From NCBI RefSeq assembly GCF_037126175.1, contig NZ_CP146986.1, positions 6,179,170 through 6,243,169 on the forward strand: DNA of 64,000 nt. Direction: 5' to 3'. The position numbers were made by a program, and so were the translations under genes. The notes beneath the pieces are model-generated. The model worked only from the letters and a program-made list of their open reading frames with translations. It made no database searches and was not told where the DNA came from. This DNA comes from Pseudomonas sp. RSB 5.4 (GTDB lineage: Bacteria > Pseudomonadota > Gammaproteobacteria > Pseudomonadales > Pseudomonadaceae). Positions 44,113 to 52,816 of this stretch are shown here, one piece after another (position 1 is the first letter of the stretch; each line of letters starts with the position of its first letter).

Positions 44113-45063
44113 TCAGCGGTGGACCACGCCAGGCAGTACGCAGAGCATTTCGTACAGCAGGTTGGCGGCCAGCAGCGAGGTGTTGCCGGTGGTGTCGTAA
44201 GCGGGCGAGACTTCTACCAGATCGCAGCCGATCAGGTCGAGGCCCTGACAGCCGCGAACGATTTCAATCGCCTGAATGGTCGTCAGACCCCCGATTTCCG
44301 GGGTGCCGGTGCCAGGCGCCCAGGCCGGGTCGATGCCGTCGATGTCGAAGCTCAGGTACACCGGACCGCCACCGACTTTCTCGCGCACTTCAGCCATCAG
44401 CGGTGCCAGCGACTTGTGCCAGCACTCTTCGGCCTGCACTACGCGGAAACCCTGATCGCGGCTCCAGTTGAAGTCGTCAGCGGTGTAGCCCTGCGCGCGA
44501 AGACCAATCTGCACCACGCGGTCGCAGTCCAGCAGACCTTCTTCGACGGCGCGACGGAAGGTTGTGCCGTGGGCGATTTTCTCGCCGAACATGTGATCGT
44601 TGACGTCAGCGTGGGCATCGATGTGCACCAGACCGACCTTGCCGTGCTTCTTGTGAATCGCCCGCAGGATCGGCAGGGTGATGGTGTGGTCGCCACCCAG
44701 GGTCATCGGGATCACGTTGTGCTCGAGGATGTTGTCGTAGGCTTCTTCGATGATGCGTACGGCGTCGAGCAGGTTGAAGGTGTTGATCGCCACGTCACCG
44801 ATGTCGGCGACCGACAGCGAGTCGAAGGGCGCAGCGCCGGTGGCCATGTTGTACGGGCGGATCATCACCGATTCGGTGCGGATGTCGCGCGGCCCGAAGC
44901 GAGTGCCGGGGCGCAGCGAAGTACCGATGTCCAGGGGCACGCCAACGAAGGCAGCGTCCAGGCCGGCAGCGGTCGGTACATGGGGGAGTCGGAGCATGGT
45001 GGCGATGCCGCCGAAGCGCGGCATTTCGTTGCCGCCCAGTGGTTGGTGAAGAATCTTGTCCAC
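44113..45063 (-). CDS. gbuA: Guanidinobutyrase (ureohydrolase family)
   Basis: 316 residues with all ureohydrolase metal ligands: His126 (GGDHT), Asp149/His151/Asp153 (DAHAD) and Asp240/Asp242 (SFDIDGIDP), which bind two Mn ions. It hydrolyses 4-guanidinobutyrate to 4-aminobutyrate and urea in the arginine dehydrogenase/transamination route. Assignment to GbuA rather than agmatinase SpeB or other SpeB-like enzymes rests on length and on the neighbours, which match the P. aeruginosa gbuA locus with GbuR adjacent. Translation starts at GTG 45063, with GAGG 9 nt upstream. First gene of a four-gene operon. Confidence 0.85.
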   Translation of the reverse strand: MDKILHQPLGGNEMPRFGGIATMLRLPHVPTAAGLDAAFVGVPLDIGTSLRPGTRFGPRDIRTESVMIRPYNMATGAAPFDSLSVADIGDVAINTFNLLDAVRIIEEAYDNILEHNVIPMTLGGDHTITLPILRAIHKKHGKVGLVHIDAHADVNDHMFGEKIAHGTTFRRAVEEGLLDCDRVVQIGLRAQGYTADDFNWSRDQGFRVVQAEECWHKSLAPLMAEVREKVGGGPVYLSFDIDGIDPAWAPGTGTPEIGGLTTIQAIEIVRGCQGLDLIGCDLVEVSPAYDTTGNTSLLAANLLYEMLCVLPGVVHR

Positions 45064-45186
45064 GGGTAGGGCCTCATCGTCTTTGTTTTATTTATGTCGG
45101 CGCGCCGTTGAACACAGGTTCGGGCGCCGCTGTGGGGCCGATTCTGCGAAATGTAGTGCGGGGGAAGAATCGCTACGGGCAAAAAC

Positions 45187-45210
45187 TTAGTTCAGATTTT
45201 TCTAAACTAA
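45187..45210. promoter_or_regulatory. Candidate GbuR (LysR-type) operator
   Basis: TTAGTT-N12-AACTAA, a perfect 6-bp dyad containing the T-N11-A pattern of LysR regulators, AT-rich in a GC-rich surrounding. It is about 125 nt upstream of the gbuA start, fitting an activator site. GbuR binding is inferred from position. Confidence 0.5.
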
Positions 45211-45269
45211 TGTGGGCGGGCGGATTAGACTCTGCGGTTTCGGGATTCATGCCTGGCTGAACATTGCTG

Positions 45270-45417
45270 CCCTCACCCCAACCCTCTCCCGGAGGGAGAG
45301 GGGGCCGACAGAGTTGTCAGCGGAATCTGCATCGACCTGAAAAATCGAGTCGAACTCAGGATTTGAAAGCCCTGGAGATCAGCTCCCTCTCCCTCGGGGA
45401 GAGGGCTGGGGTGAGGG
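45270..45417. repeat. Long inverted repeat (CCTCACCCCAACCCTCTCCC family)
   Basis: CCCTCACCCCAACCCTCTCC at the left is answered by GGAGAGGGCTGGGGTGAGGG at the right, with about 85 nt between. This is a separate repeat family from the REP types elsewhere. It sits between the gbuA-side operator and gbuR. Confidence 0.88.
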
Positions 45418-45455
45418 GGGCAACAGACAACGCAGTTCCAAAGCCCGGAGTAGAC

Positions 45456-46349
45456 ATGGCCAACGCTTTACCCGACCTGAAACTATTGCGCATCTTCGTC
45501 AGCGTGGTCCGGCATCAGGGTTTTGCCAATGCGCAGCAGGAACTCAACCTCTCGACCTCGGCGATCAGCACCTACATGAGCCAGCTCGAAGCTGCGCTCG
45601 GTCTGGTGCTGTGCCATCGCGGGCGGGGTGGGTTCAGCCTGACCAGCAAGGGCGAGCTGTTCCATCAGGAAACCTTGCGCCTGCTGGCCGAGCTCGAAGG
45701 TTTCGAGCAATACGCCGCCGCGCTCAAGGGCGAACTGCGTGGCACGCTGAATCTCGGGGTGATCGACTCCACGGTCAGCGACAAGGCCTTGCCGTTCGCC
45801 GAAGCCATCGGCGCCTACAGCCAGGAACACCCGGCGGTGCATTTGCACCTGTCGGTGATGAGCCCTTACGAACTGCAACTCGGCGTGCAGGACAACCGTC
45901 TCGATCTGGCCATCGGTGCGTTCTCCACGCGCATGAGCGGTCTGGTCTACATGCCGCTGTACCGCGAGCAGCACTGGCTGTATTGCAGCAGCCGGCATCC
46001 GCTGTTCAACGAGCGGCGGATTCCCGAGCAGGTCATCACTCAGCAGCGCATGGTCGGCCGTGGTTACTGGAGTCAGGCGGAGCTGGCGCGCCATGGTTTC
46101 AAGCACAGCGCGGCGACCGTGGAAAGTATGGAAGCGCAGCTGATTCTGGTGCTCTCTGGTGCCTACATCGGTTACCTGCCGGAGCACTACGCGCAGGCCT
46201 GGGCCGACAAGGGCGACTTGCGCGTGTTACTGCCGGCGACTTTCGGTTATCAGGCGCCGTTCTCGATGATCATGCGCCGGGGCCGCAGCCGCGAGCCGCT
46301 GATCCAGACGTTCCGTGATCTGCTTAAAGCGCAGTTGAATCAGGCGTAA
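45456..46349 (+). CDS. gbuR: LysR-family regulator of guanidinobutyrate use
   Basis: 297 residues with winged helix-turn-helix (about 5-63, QGFANAQQELNLSTSAISTYMSQLE) and a LysR co-inducer domain. Its divergent position to gbuA matches the P. aeruginosa gbuR-gbuA pair, where GbuR activates gbuA in response to 4-guanidinobutyrate. The open frame extends 64 codons upstream through the inverted repeat, but the ATG at 45456 with CCGGAG 5 nt before it and the standard LysR N-terminus fix the start. The DTW gene follows 5 nt later in the same transcript. Confidence 0.85.
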   Translation: MANALPDLKLLRIFVSVVRHQGFANAQQELNLSTSAISTYMSQLEAALGLVLCHRGRGGFSLTSKGELFHQETLRLLAELEGFEQYAAALKGELRGTLNLGVIDSTVSDKALPFAEAIGAYSQEHPAVHLHLSVMSPYELQLGVQDNRLDLAIGAFSTRMSGLVYMPLYREQHWLYCSSRHPLFNERRIPEQVITQQRMVGRGYWSQAELARHGFKHSAATVESMEAQLILVLSGAYIGYLPEHYAQAWADKGDLRVLLPATFGYQAPFSMIMRRGRSREPLIQTFRDLLKAQLNQA

Positions 46350-46354
46350 AAACC

Positions 46355-46948
46355 ATGTCCAGACCCCAATGCCCGCGCTGCCTGCGCCCACAAACCCATT
46401 GCCTGTGCCCGCTGATCCCGAACCTCGACAGCCGCACTCGGGTGTTGCTGTTGCAGCATCCGAGTGAGGTCAATCACGCACTCAACACCGCGCGACTGGC
46501 GGCGCTGGGTTTGACCAATGCCGAGTTGATTGTCGGCGAGGTGTTCGAGGATTTACCCGTGCTGCTCAACCGGCCGGGGTATCAGGCGCGGTTGCTGTTT
46601 CCCGCCGACGATGCGCAGCCGTTGCAGGCTTATCGCGAGTCTGACCAACCGCTGCTGTTGGTGGTGCCGGACGGCACCTGGCGCAAGGCGCGCAAGATGC
46701 TCCATCTCAATCCGTTGCTGGCGGCGTTGCCACGGGTGACGCTGGCCGCAGGCGGGGTGTCGCGCTATCGGTTGCGCAAGGCACCGGGGCCGGGGGCGTT
46801 GTCGACGATCGAGGCGATTGTGCAGGCGCTGGAAACCCTTGAAGCGCCGACCACGTTTGCGCCGTTGCTCAAACCGTTCGAGGCGTTGATCGAGGGGCAG
46901 ATTGCGGCGATGGGGGAGGAGGTTTTTCAGCGTAATCATTCAAAATAA
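46355..46948 (+). CDS. DTW-domain protein, probable tRNA-uridine aminocarboxypropyltransferase
   Basis: 197 residues. An N-terminal Cys cluster CPRCLRPQTHCLC (Cys6, 9, 16, 18) probably binds zinc, and the DxTW signature appears as PDGTWRKARKM near residue 107. DTW enzymes such as E. coli TapT (YfiP) add an aminocarboxypropyl group from S-adenosylmethionine to uridine in tRNA (acp3U47). The gene starts 5 nt after gbuR and may be co-transcribed, although the roles look unrelated. A REP hairpin follows. Confidence 0.85.
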   Translation: MSRPQCPRCLRPQTHCLCPLIPNLDSRTRVLLLQHPSEVNHALNTARLAALGLTNAELIVGEVFEDLPVLLNRPGYQARLLFPADDAQPLQAYRESDQPLLLVVPDGTWRKARKMLHLNPLLAALPRVTLAAGGVSRYRLRKAPGPGALSTIEAIVQALETLEAPTTFAPLLKPFEALIEGQIAAMGEEVFQRNHSK

Positions 46949-46969
46949 TGGGTGTTGGTGCGGGCCTCT

Positions 46970-47033
46970 TCGCGAGCAAGCCCGCTCCCACAGGGGCATG
47001 CATTCCAACTGTGGGAGCGGGCTTGCTCGCGAA
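46970..47033. repeat. REP hairpin pair, outward orientation
   Basis: TTCGCGAGCAAGCCCGCTCC then its reverse complement with a short spacer, the same inverted order as at 35731. It lies between the convergent DTW and adaptor genes. Confidence 0.9.
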
Positions 47034-47068
47034 GGCGTCGGATCAATCACCGCAACTCTCAACAATGC

Positions 47069-48427
47069 CTACCGCTCACGCATCGCCTCGGTCCGCGCCT
47101 TCAGCACCGGTTTAAGCAGGTAATCCAGCACACTTTTCTCCCCGGTAATAATGTCCACCGTCGCCACCATCCCCGGGATGATCAGCAGCGGTTTAACATC
47201 CCCGCCCAAGTGGTTTTTATCGGTGCGCACCTGAATCAGGTAGAAGCTGTTGCCCTTGTCATCGGTGATGGTGTCGGCGCCGATCAGCTCCAGTTTTGCG
47301 CTCAGCCCGCCGTAGATCGTGTAGTCGTAGGCGCTGAACTTGACCATGGCTTTCTGGCCCGGATGCAGGAACGCGACGTCTTGCGGACGCACCTTGGCTT
47401 CGATCAGCAGGTTGTCTTCCAGCGGCACGATTTCCACCATGTCGCTGCCCGGCTGGACCACGCCGCCGATGGTGTTGACCTTGAGTTGCTTGATCACTCC
47501 GTGCACCGGCGAAGTCACGGTGGTGCGGCTGACGCGGTCGTCGATGGCGATGCTCGATGCAGTGATTTTCGACAGGTCGGTGCGTTTCTGATTGAGGTCC
47601 TTGGCCGCGTCGGAGCGGAAAGTCTGTTCCGATTCGTCGATCTTGCTCTTGATCTCGTTGATTGCCGATTCGGCGCGAGGGATCGCCAGGGTCGTCGCAT
47701 TCAGCGAACCGCGAATTTCCACCGCGCTACGTTTCAGTCGCAGGATCTCCACCGGCGACACCGCACCCGTGCCTACCAGCGGCGCCGACATGTTCATCTC
47801 TTGCTGCAGCAGCGCCAGGCTGGAGCTGTACTGACCCTGTTTGGAGCGGAACTCCGCCAGCTCCTGGGTCTTTTGCCGCAGCTGTTCGGTGAGGGTGCGT
47901 TGCTCACTGGCCAGACGCCGTTGGCGCTGGTCGTACAGCGCGCGCTCGTCTTCGGCGACCTGTGGCGCCTTGGCGATCACCTCGTCAGACAGTTTGAACG
48001 GACGGCCCTCGGCTTCGGCGGAGAGGCGCTCGACTTGCGCGGTCAGCGCGTAACGGTCGGCTTCGCTCTCGCCCTTGTTCGACAGAAAACGCGTGTCATC
48101 CAGGCGCAACAGCTTGTCGCCCTTGTTCACCATCTGCCCTTCACGCACGAAAATCTCGGTGACGATCCCGCCCTCCAGGTTCTGGATCACCTGAACCTTG
48201 CTCGACGGAATCGCCTTGCCTTCGCCCATGGTCACTTCTTCAAGCACGGCGAACTTGGCCCAGACCAGCGCACTGATCAACAGCGCCGCCGCCAGCCACA
48301 CGGTGATCCGCGACCAGCGCGGCGAATCCTGCAACGCCGCGCCGGCGGTTTCCGGCATGAACTCGGCTTCGGCGCTTTTGCCGAAACTGTTGAAGTAGCC
48401 GCGCTCTTTCGAAGATGAAGCTGACAT
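47069..48427 (-). CDS. Type I secretion membrane-fusion protein (LapC/HlyD-like)
   Basis: 452 residues: short cytoplasmic N-terminus, one membrane helix (about 42-60, ITVWLAAALLISALVWA), then HlyD features: split lipoyl halves (KVQVIQNLEGGIVTEIFVREGQMV and TVTSPVHGVIKQLKVNTIGGVVQPG), a long coiled coil between them (about 125-280) and a beta-barrel end. It links the inner-membrane ABC transporter to the TolC-like channel for export of the divergent adhesin. The ATG at 48427 follows GAGGGG; a longer frame running through the REP hairpin is rejected. Confidence 0.9.
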   Translation of the reverse strand: MSASSSKERGYFNSFGKSAEAEFMPETAGAALQDSPRWSRITVWLAAALLISALVWAKFAVLEEVTMGEGKAIPSSKVQVIQNLEGGIVTEIFVREGQMVNKGDKLLRLDDTRFLSNKGESEADRYALTAQVERLSAEAEGRPFKLSDEVIAKAPQVAEDERALYDQRQRRLASEQRTLTEQLRQKTQELAEFRSKQGQYSSSLALLQQEMNMSAPLVGTGAVSPVEILRLKRSAVEIRGSLNATTLAIPRAESAINEIKSKIDESEQTFRSDAAKDLNQKRTDLSKITASSIAIDDRVSRTTVTSPVHGVIKQLKVNTIGGVVQPGSDMVEIVPLEDNLLIEAKVRPQDVAFLHPGQKAMVKFSAYDYTIYGGLSAKLELIGADTITDDKGNSFYLIQVRTDKNHLGGDVKPLLIIPGMVATVDIITGEKSVLDYLLKPVLKARTEAMRER

Positions 48428-48470
48428 GCGGCGATACCCCTCAATCAAGAGAAACCAAGCCAACGCGAAC

Positions 48471-48567
48471 CTGTGGCGAGGGAGCTTGCTCCCGCTGGGT
48501 TGCGCAGCAGCCCCAAAAATCTTGTGGGCGCTGCGCACCCAAGCGGGAGCAAGCTCCCTCGCCACAG
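48471..48567. repeat. REP hairpin pair (GTGGCGAGGGAGC family)
   Basis: CTGTGGCGAGGGAGCTTGCT and reverse complement, lying in the 173-nt gap between the LapB-like and LapC-like genes of one probable operon. Confidence 0.92.
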
Positions 48568-48600
48568 ACAGTAGGTGGCCACAGGTTTGTGTTGCATCGA

Positions 48601-50763
48601 CTAAACCGCCGCCGAGCCGACGCGGCCCTTGCGCAGTGCATCGATGACCGCTTCTTTCGGGCCGTCGGCGACGACCCGGCCGTTGTCCAGCACCAGCAAC
48701 CGGTCCACCAGACTCAGCATCGAGGTGCGGTGGGTGACCAGCAGCAGCGTCTTGCCTTGCACCCAGCCGTGCAACTTCTGACGCAGCAGGTCTTCGCTGC
48801 TGTTGTCCATGGCGCTGGTGGGTTCGTCGAGCAGCATGATCGGCGGGTCGAGCAACAACGCCCGAGCGAGTAAAACCGCCTGACGCTGGCCACCGGAAAG
48901 TAGCTGGCCGCGTTCGCCTACCGGCCGGTCGAAACCTTGCGGATGCTGCCGGGCCAGTTCAGTGACGCCGGTCAGTTCGGCAACTTCGAGCATGCGTGAA
49001 TCGCTGATGTAGCGCGCGCCGAGGGTCAGGTTGTCGCGCAGGCTGCCGGCCAAAAGCGGCAGGTCGTGGGCGACATAACCGATCTGCTGGCGCAGGTCGG
49101 CGACATCCAGTTGCCGCAGGTCGAGGCCGTCGAGCAGCAACTGGCCTTCCTCGGGTTCATAGAAGCCCATCACCAGCCGCGCCAGGGTGCTTTTGCCCGA
49201 GCCGCTGCGGCCGATGATGCCGATCCGCTCGCCGGGTTTCATGCTGAAGCTGACGTTGCTCAGCGCCGGCGCGTTCTGGCCGTTGTAGTGAAAGGTCACG
49301 CCGCTGACGTCCAGCGCACCTTGCAGCTGCGTGCGCTCCAGGGGCCGCTGCTTGCCGTCGCGTTCTTGGGGCAGGCCCATCAGCGCATCGGTGCTTTTCA
49401 TGGTCAGTTGCGCTTGCTGGTAGCGGGTGATCAGCCCGGCAATCTGCCCCAGCGGCGCGAGTACGCGGCTGCCGAGCATGTAGCTGGCCACCAGCGCACC
49501 GACGCTGAGGTTACCGGCGATGATGCTGTAGACCCCGGCGACAATCGTCGCCATCCCGGAGAACTGCTGGATGAACAGCGTGCCGTTGGTCGCCAGCGCC
49601 GAGAGGTTGCGTGCGTGGCTGTCGAGGCGGGTGAGGGCGCCGTGGGTGCTTTCCCATTTGTGCTGGCGCTCGCTTTCGGCGCCGCAGGCCTTGAGGGTTT
49701 CCAGACCACCGAGGGTTTCGATCAGCAGCGCCTGCCGTTCCGCACCCAGGCTCAGACTCTTTTGCACGGTGTCGCGCAGGCGTGCCTGAATCACCATGGC
49801 GAAGATGATCGTGATCGGAAACGCCAGCAGTGGAATCACCACCAGCCAGCCACCGAGCAGACCGATCACCACCAGCATCAACACCACGAAGGGCAGGTCG
49901 ATCAGGCTGGTCAGGGTCACGGCGGTGAGGAATTCGCGCAGGCCCTGAAAGTCATGAATGCTCTGGGCGAAACCGCCGATGGTTGCCGGCCGCGCCTTCA
50001 TCGCCATGCCGGTGATGCGCTCGAACAACGTCGCAGAAAGGATCACATCGGTTTTCTTGCCGGCGGTGTCCAGCAGGTGCGCGCGCACCACCCGCAGCAC
50101 CAGCTCGAAACCGGTGCCGATCAGCAGACCGATCGCCAACACCCACAGGGTCGAGGTGGCCTGATTCGGCACCACGCGGTCGTAGGTCTGCATGACGAAC
50201 AGCGGCACCATCAGGCCCAGCAGGTTGATCAGGAAACTGGCGAGAATTGCATCGCTGTACAGCCATTTCGACAGCTTCAGGGTGTCGCGAAACCAGGCGT
50301 GGACCCGCGGCACCAGCGGTGATCGCAAGTCTTCGAGTTCGTGGCGCGGACGGGCGAACAAGGCCTGGCCGCTGTAGTGTTCGGCGAGTTCTTCACGCTC
50401 GACCCATTGCTCGCCGCCATCGGCTTCGCTGGGCAGGATCAGCGCTTTGCCGTCGTCGCCGAAACGCCGCAGCACGGCGGTGCGCCCATCCTTGAGCAGC
50501 AACAGGATCGGCAGATTCAGCGCAGAAATATCTTTCAGTTCGCGGCGCAACAGACGCGCCTGCAACCCGGCCCGGGCCGCTGCGCGGGGCAGCAGATCGA
50601 GGCTCAGGCGTTGCTTGTTCAGGGGCAGCCCGGCACTCAGACTGGCGCGACTCACCGTCGCGCCATGCAGTTTGCAGAGGATCAACAGACCGTCGAGTAA
50701 CGGGTCATCGAAGCTCAGCCGCGGATCGATCCCGGTGTTCCCGCCTTCGACCATGCTAGTCAT
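48601..50763 (-). CDS. Type I secretion ABC transporter (LapB-like)
   Basis: 720 residues in three parts: an N-terminal C39-like domain (about 15-140) lacking the DCG catalytic motif of true bacteriocin-processing peptidases; a six-helix ABC membrane domain (about 165-450); and an ATPase domain with Walker A GRSGSGKST (518-526), LSGGQRQ and LLLDEPTSAMD. Inactive C39-like domains are typical of RTX and adhesin exporters, where they hold the substrate. It energises secretion of the divergent adhesin. AGGGGCG lies 8 nt before the ATG. The gene order TolC-LapB-LapC matches lap/map-type loci. Confidence 0.9.
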   Translation of the reverse strand: MTSMVEGGNTGIDPRLSFDDPLLDGLLILCKLHGATVSRASLSAGLPLNKQRLSLDLLPRAAARAGLQARLLRRELKDISALNLPILLLLKDGRTAVLRRFGDDGKALILPSEADGGEQWVEREELAEHYSGQALFARPRHELEDLRSPLVPRVHAWFRDTLKLSKWLYSDAILASFLINLLGLMVPLFVMQTYDRVVPNQATSTLWVLAIGLLIGTGFELVLRVVRAHLLDTAGKKTDVILSATLFERITGMAMKARPATIGGFAQSIHDFQGLREFLTAVTLTSLIDLPFVVLMLVVIGLLGGWLVVIPLLAFPITIIFAMVIQARLRDTVQKSLSLGAERQALLIETLGGLETLKACGAESERQHKWESTHGALTRLDSHARNLSALATNGTLFIQQFSGMATIVAGVYSIIAGNLSVGALVASYMLGSRVLAPLGQIAGLITRYQQAQLTMKSTDALMGLPQERDGKQRPLERTQLQGALDVSGVTFHYNGQNAPALSNVSFSMKPGERIGIIGRSGSGKSTLARLVMGFYEPEEGQLLLDGLDLRQLDVADLRQQIGYVAHDLPLLAGSLRDNLTLGARYISDSRMLEVAELTGVTELARQHPQGFDRPVGERGQLLSGGQRQAVLLARALLLDPPIMLLDEPTSAMDNSSEDLLRQKLHGWVQGKTLLLVTHRTSMLSLVDRLLVLDNGRVVADGPKEAVIDALRKGRVGSAAV

Positions 50764-50791
50764 ATTGATCGCCCCTGTAATGACTGGTCCA

Positions 50792-50906
50792 ACCTGTGGC
50801 GAGGGGATTTATCCCCGATGGCTGCGCAGCAGCCCCATGGATCTCATTGCTGCTCAAATCTTTGGGGTCGCTGCGCAACCCAGCGGGAGCAAGCTCCCTC
50901 GCCACA
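50792..50906. repeat. REP hairpin pair (GTGGCGAGGGAGC family), diverged left arm
   Basis: The right arm GGGAGCAAGCTCCCTCGCCA is canonical while the left reads GTGGCGAGGGGATTTATCCC, so the two units have drifted. It separates the TolC-like and LapB-like genes. Confidence 0.85.
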
Positions 50907-50920
50907 ATGGATCGTGGGAC

Positions 50921-52285
50921 TTACTTCAGTTCGGGCAGGCGTGCTTCATTCTTCACATCGGTTGCGGCTATCGCATCCGCCGGCAGCACCACTCGTTGCT
51001 TGCTCAGCAACTGGCCCATGTTCGCCAGTACGCGGTACATCGAATATTCCTCGGTGTAGCGGATTTCGGTGTAGCGACGGTTGGCGTTGTAGAGCTCGTT
51101 TTCACTGTCGAGCAAGTCGAGCAGGGTGCGTTGGCCCAGACCGAACTGATCCTGATACGCCGCGCGCACACGCTTGGTGGTCTCGGCGTATTCACGGGCG
51201 GTCGGGGTCTGTTTCTTCGCGTTGACCATGGCGTTCCACGCCAGGTGGATGTTCTCGTTCAACTGCCGCAGGGCGTTGTTGCGAATGTCCATTGCCTGAT
51301 TGATCTGGTGCGCATCGGACGCCAGCCGGGCTTTGTCGCTGCCGCCACGGAACAGGTTGTAGTTCATGATCACGCCCACGCGCCATTCGTTGTCGTGGCC
51401 TTCATCACCTTGCACGTTGTTGTTCGCGCCCACCGCCGCCTCTGCATCGAAACGTGGATAGAACGGCGACTTGGCGACTTCGTACTGGCTCTCGGCCGAC
51501 TGCACGTCAGCCTGGGCGGATTTCAGATACGGGTTGTTCTCGACCATGCTCTGCTGGGCTTCCGGCAGGCTGGTGGGGATTTCACCGCGGGTCGAGGGTG
51601 GCGCTTCCAGTTCATCGGGCATGCGCCCGACCACGGCGTAGAAGTTCGATTCGGCGTCGGCCAGATCGACTTCGGCGGTGTCGAGGTTGTTCTCCGCCAA
51701 CGCTTTACGGGCGACCGACTGATCGGAGTCTGCGGTGCTGCCGATACCGCGCTGGGTGCGCAGGCCGATCTGATCGTTGACCCGCAAGTGCGCTTGCAGG
51801 TTGTTCTTGGCCAGGGTCACCAGTTCGCGGCGCTTGAGCACTTCGAGGTAGACCTCAATGGTGCGCAGGGCCAGATCCTGGGCGGTGCCTTGCGCGTAAT
51901 AGGCGCGCGAGTTGGACACGCCTTTGGTGCGCTCGACCTCGTTGGCGGTGTTGAAACCGTCGAACAGCATCTGCCGCAAGCGTAATTCGGACTGGGTGTA
52001 GTTGAGGATTTCGGTGTTGTGACCGCTGGGAGTCAATGCCCGCGTATTGGTGTTGTCGCTGTAGCCGCGACCGTAAGCAGCGTTCAAATCCACGGACGGA
52101 TAAAAGCCGCCCTTGGCCACTTTCACCTGCTCATCGGCTGACAGCTTGGCGTCCACGCGCGAGGCGAGTTCTGGGTGGGTGGCGATGGTGCTTTGTATCG
52201 CGTCGGTCAGGTTCATGGCCTGAGCTTGGGAAGTGCAAGCCATGGCCAGCAAAACCGCGCTGCAGAGGGGGGTTAAAACGCGCAT
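50921..52285 (-). CDS. TolC-family outer-membrane channel of type I secretion (LapE-like)
   Basis: 454 residues with a signal peptide (cleavage near AQA/M, residue 23) and the repeated TolC/OEP architecture: long helices with NLTDAIQSTIATHPELAS, QMLFDGFNTANEVERTKG and GVIMNYNLFRGGSD. It forms the trimeric channel-tunnel through the outer membrane. In Lap-type systems this protein also carries the adhesin's retention module plug. The ATG at 52285 follows GGAGA; an in-frame start 14 codons upstream lacks a signal-peptide context. First gene of the T1SS operon. Confidence 0.9.
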   Translation of the reverse strand: MRVLTPLCSAVLLAMACTSQAQAMNLTDAIQSTIATHPELASRVDAKLSADEQVKVAKGGFYPSVDLNAAYGRGYSDNTNTRALTPSGHNTEILNYTQSELRLRQMLFDGFNTANEVERTKGVSNSRAYYAQGTAQDLALRTIEVYLEVLKRRELVTLAKNNLQAHLRVNDQIGLRTQRGIGSTADSDQSVARKALAENNLDTAEVDLADAESNFYAVVGRMPDELEAPPSTRGEIPTSLPEAQQSMVENNPYLKSAQADVQSAESQYEVAKSPFYPRFDAEAAVGANNNVQGDEGHDNEWRVGVIMNYNLFRGGSDKARLASDAHQINQAMDIRNNALRQLNENIHLAWNAMVNAKKQTPTAREYAETTKRVRAAYQDQFGLGQRTLLDLLDSENELYNANRRYTEIRYTEEYSMYRVLANMGQLLSKQRVVLPADAIAATDVKNEARLPELK

Positions 52286-52816
52286 GGGTGCATCTCCCTG
52301 GTCCTGATGGTGTGTTACTGTCGCCAAATATTTGACGAAATTTTGAGGTTTAAGCGTTTCACTCTTGTAACAACAGAGCTAAGAACATCCTGGAGCGTAG
52401 CTAAGAAAAAATTTTCATAAGGGTTATGCCAAAAAAAACTTATGCGCTGCGACAAATCCGGGACATTGTTCAGGACGAAAGCCTTTGTTTTCCGCGCATC
52501 AGGGTGCACGGAAAGGCTTGAGGAAAGTTCCATTCACTTTGCGACATACGGCGAAGTAATGCTGAAGGGGAGGGACGCGTAGCGGCAGATGAGCGACATT
52601 TTTTTGTCACTCGGGTGATTCACCACCGTTACGTAGCGTTAGTGGGTTTGCTGCATTGATCAGGAGTTTTAAGTGCTTGATCGCACTGAAGTTTCCTTGT
52701 TTGCGCTACCTGCGAAACGAACTGCCGAGGTGTGAGCGTCACCCCGGCAACCCGATTGAGCCATGGGCTGCTTCGCGAACCAGTGCCGACGGTGGTCGGC
52801 AGCGGAGGAAATTCAC
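52286..52816. promoter_or_regulatory. Divergent control region of the adhesin and its secretion operon
   Basis: 531 nt without a gene, AT-rich in the first 200 nt and GC-rich near the adhesin. It contains GACA-T7-TGTC (near 52595-52612), a stem GCCGAGGTG/CACCCCGGC (52722-52746 region) and a perfect GCCGAC-GGTG-GTCGGC hairpin (52785-52800) ending 3 nt before the adhesin's GGAGGAA. Such a long leader suggests post-transcriptional control. No FleQ or AmrZ site could be assigned with confidence. Confidence 0.5.

Larger units (their letters stand above)
45064..45455. other. gbuA-gbuR divergent intergenic region
   Basis: 392 nt. Nearest gbuA is a leader with AT-rich TTTGTTTTATTTATG (about 45080-45094). 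A likely GbuR operator lies at 45187-45210. The half near gbuR is occupied by a long inverted repeat of a different family (45270-45417). No gene is seen. Confidence 0.65.

Noticed and set aside
45264..45455. Upstream extension of GbuR through the inverted repeat
   Set aside because: The extra codons translate the repeat itself (PQPSPGGRGG...); a ribosome-binding site and the standard LysR N-terminus support the ATG at 45456.
48601..50763. Peptidase C39 bacteriocin exporter instead of an adhesin exporter
   Set aside because: The N-terminal domain lacks the DCG catalytic motif, there is no leader-peptide gene nearby, and a giant T1SS adhesin is encoded divergently.
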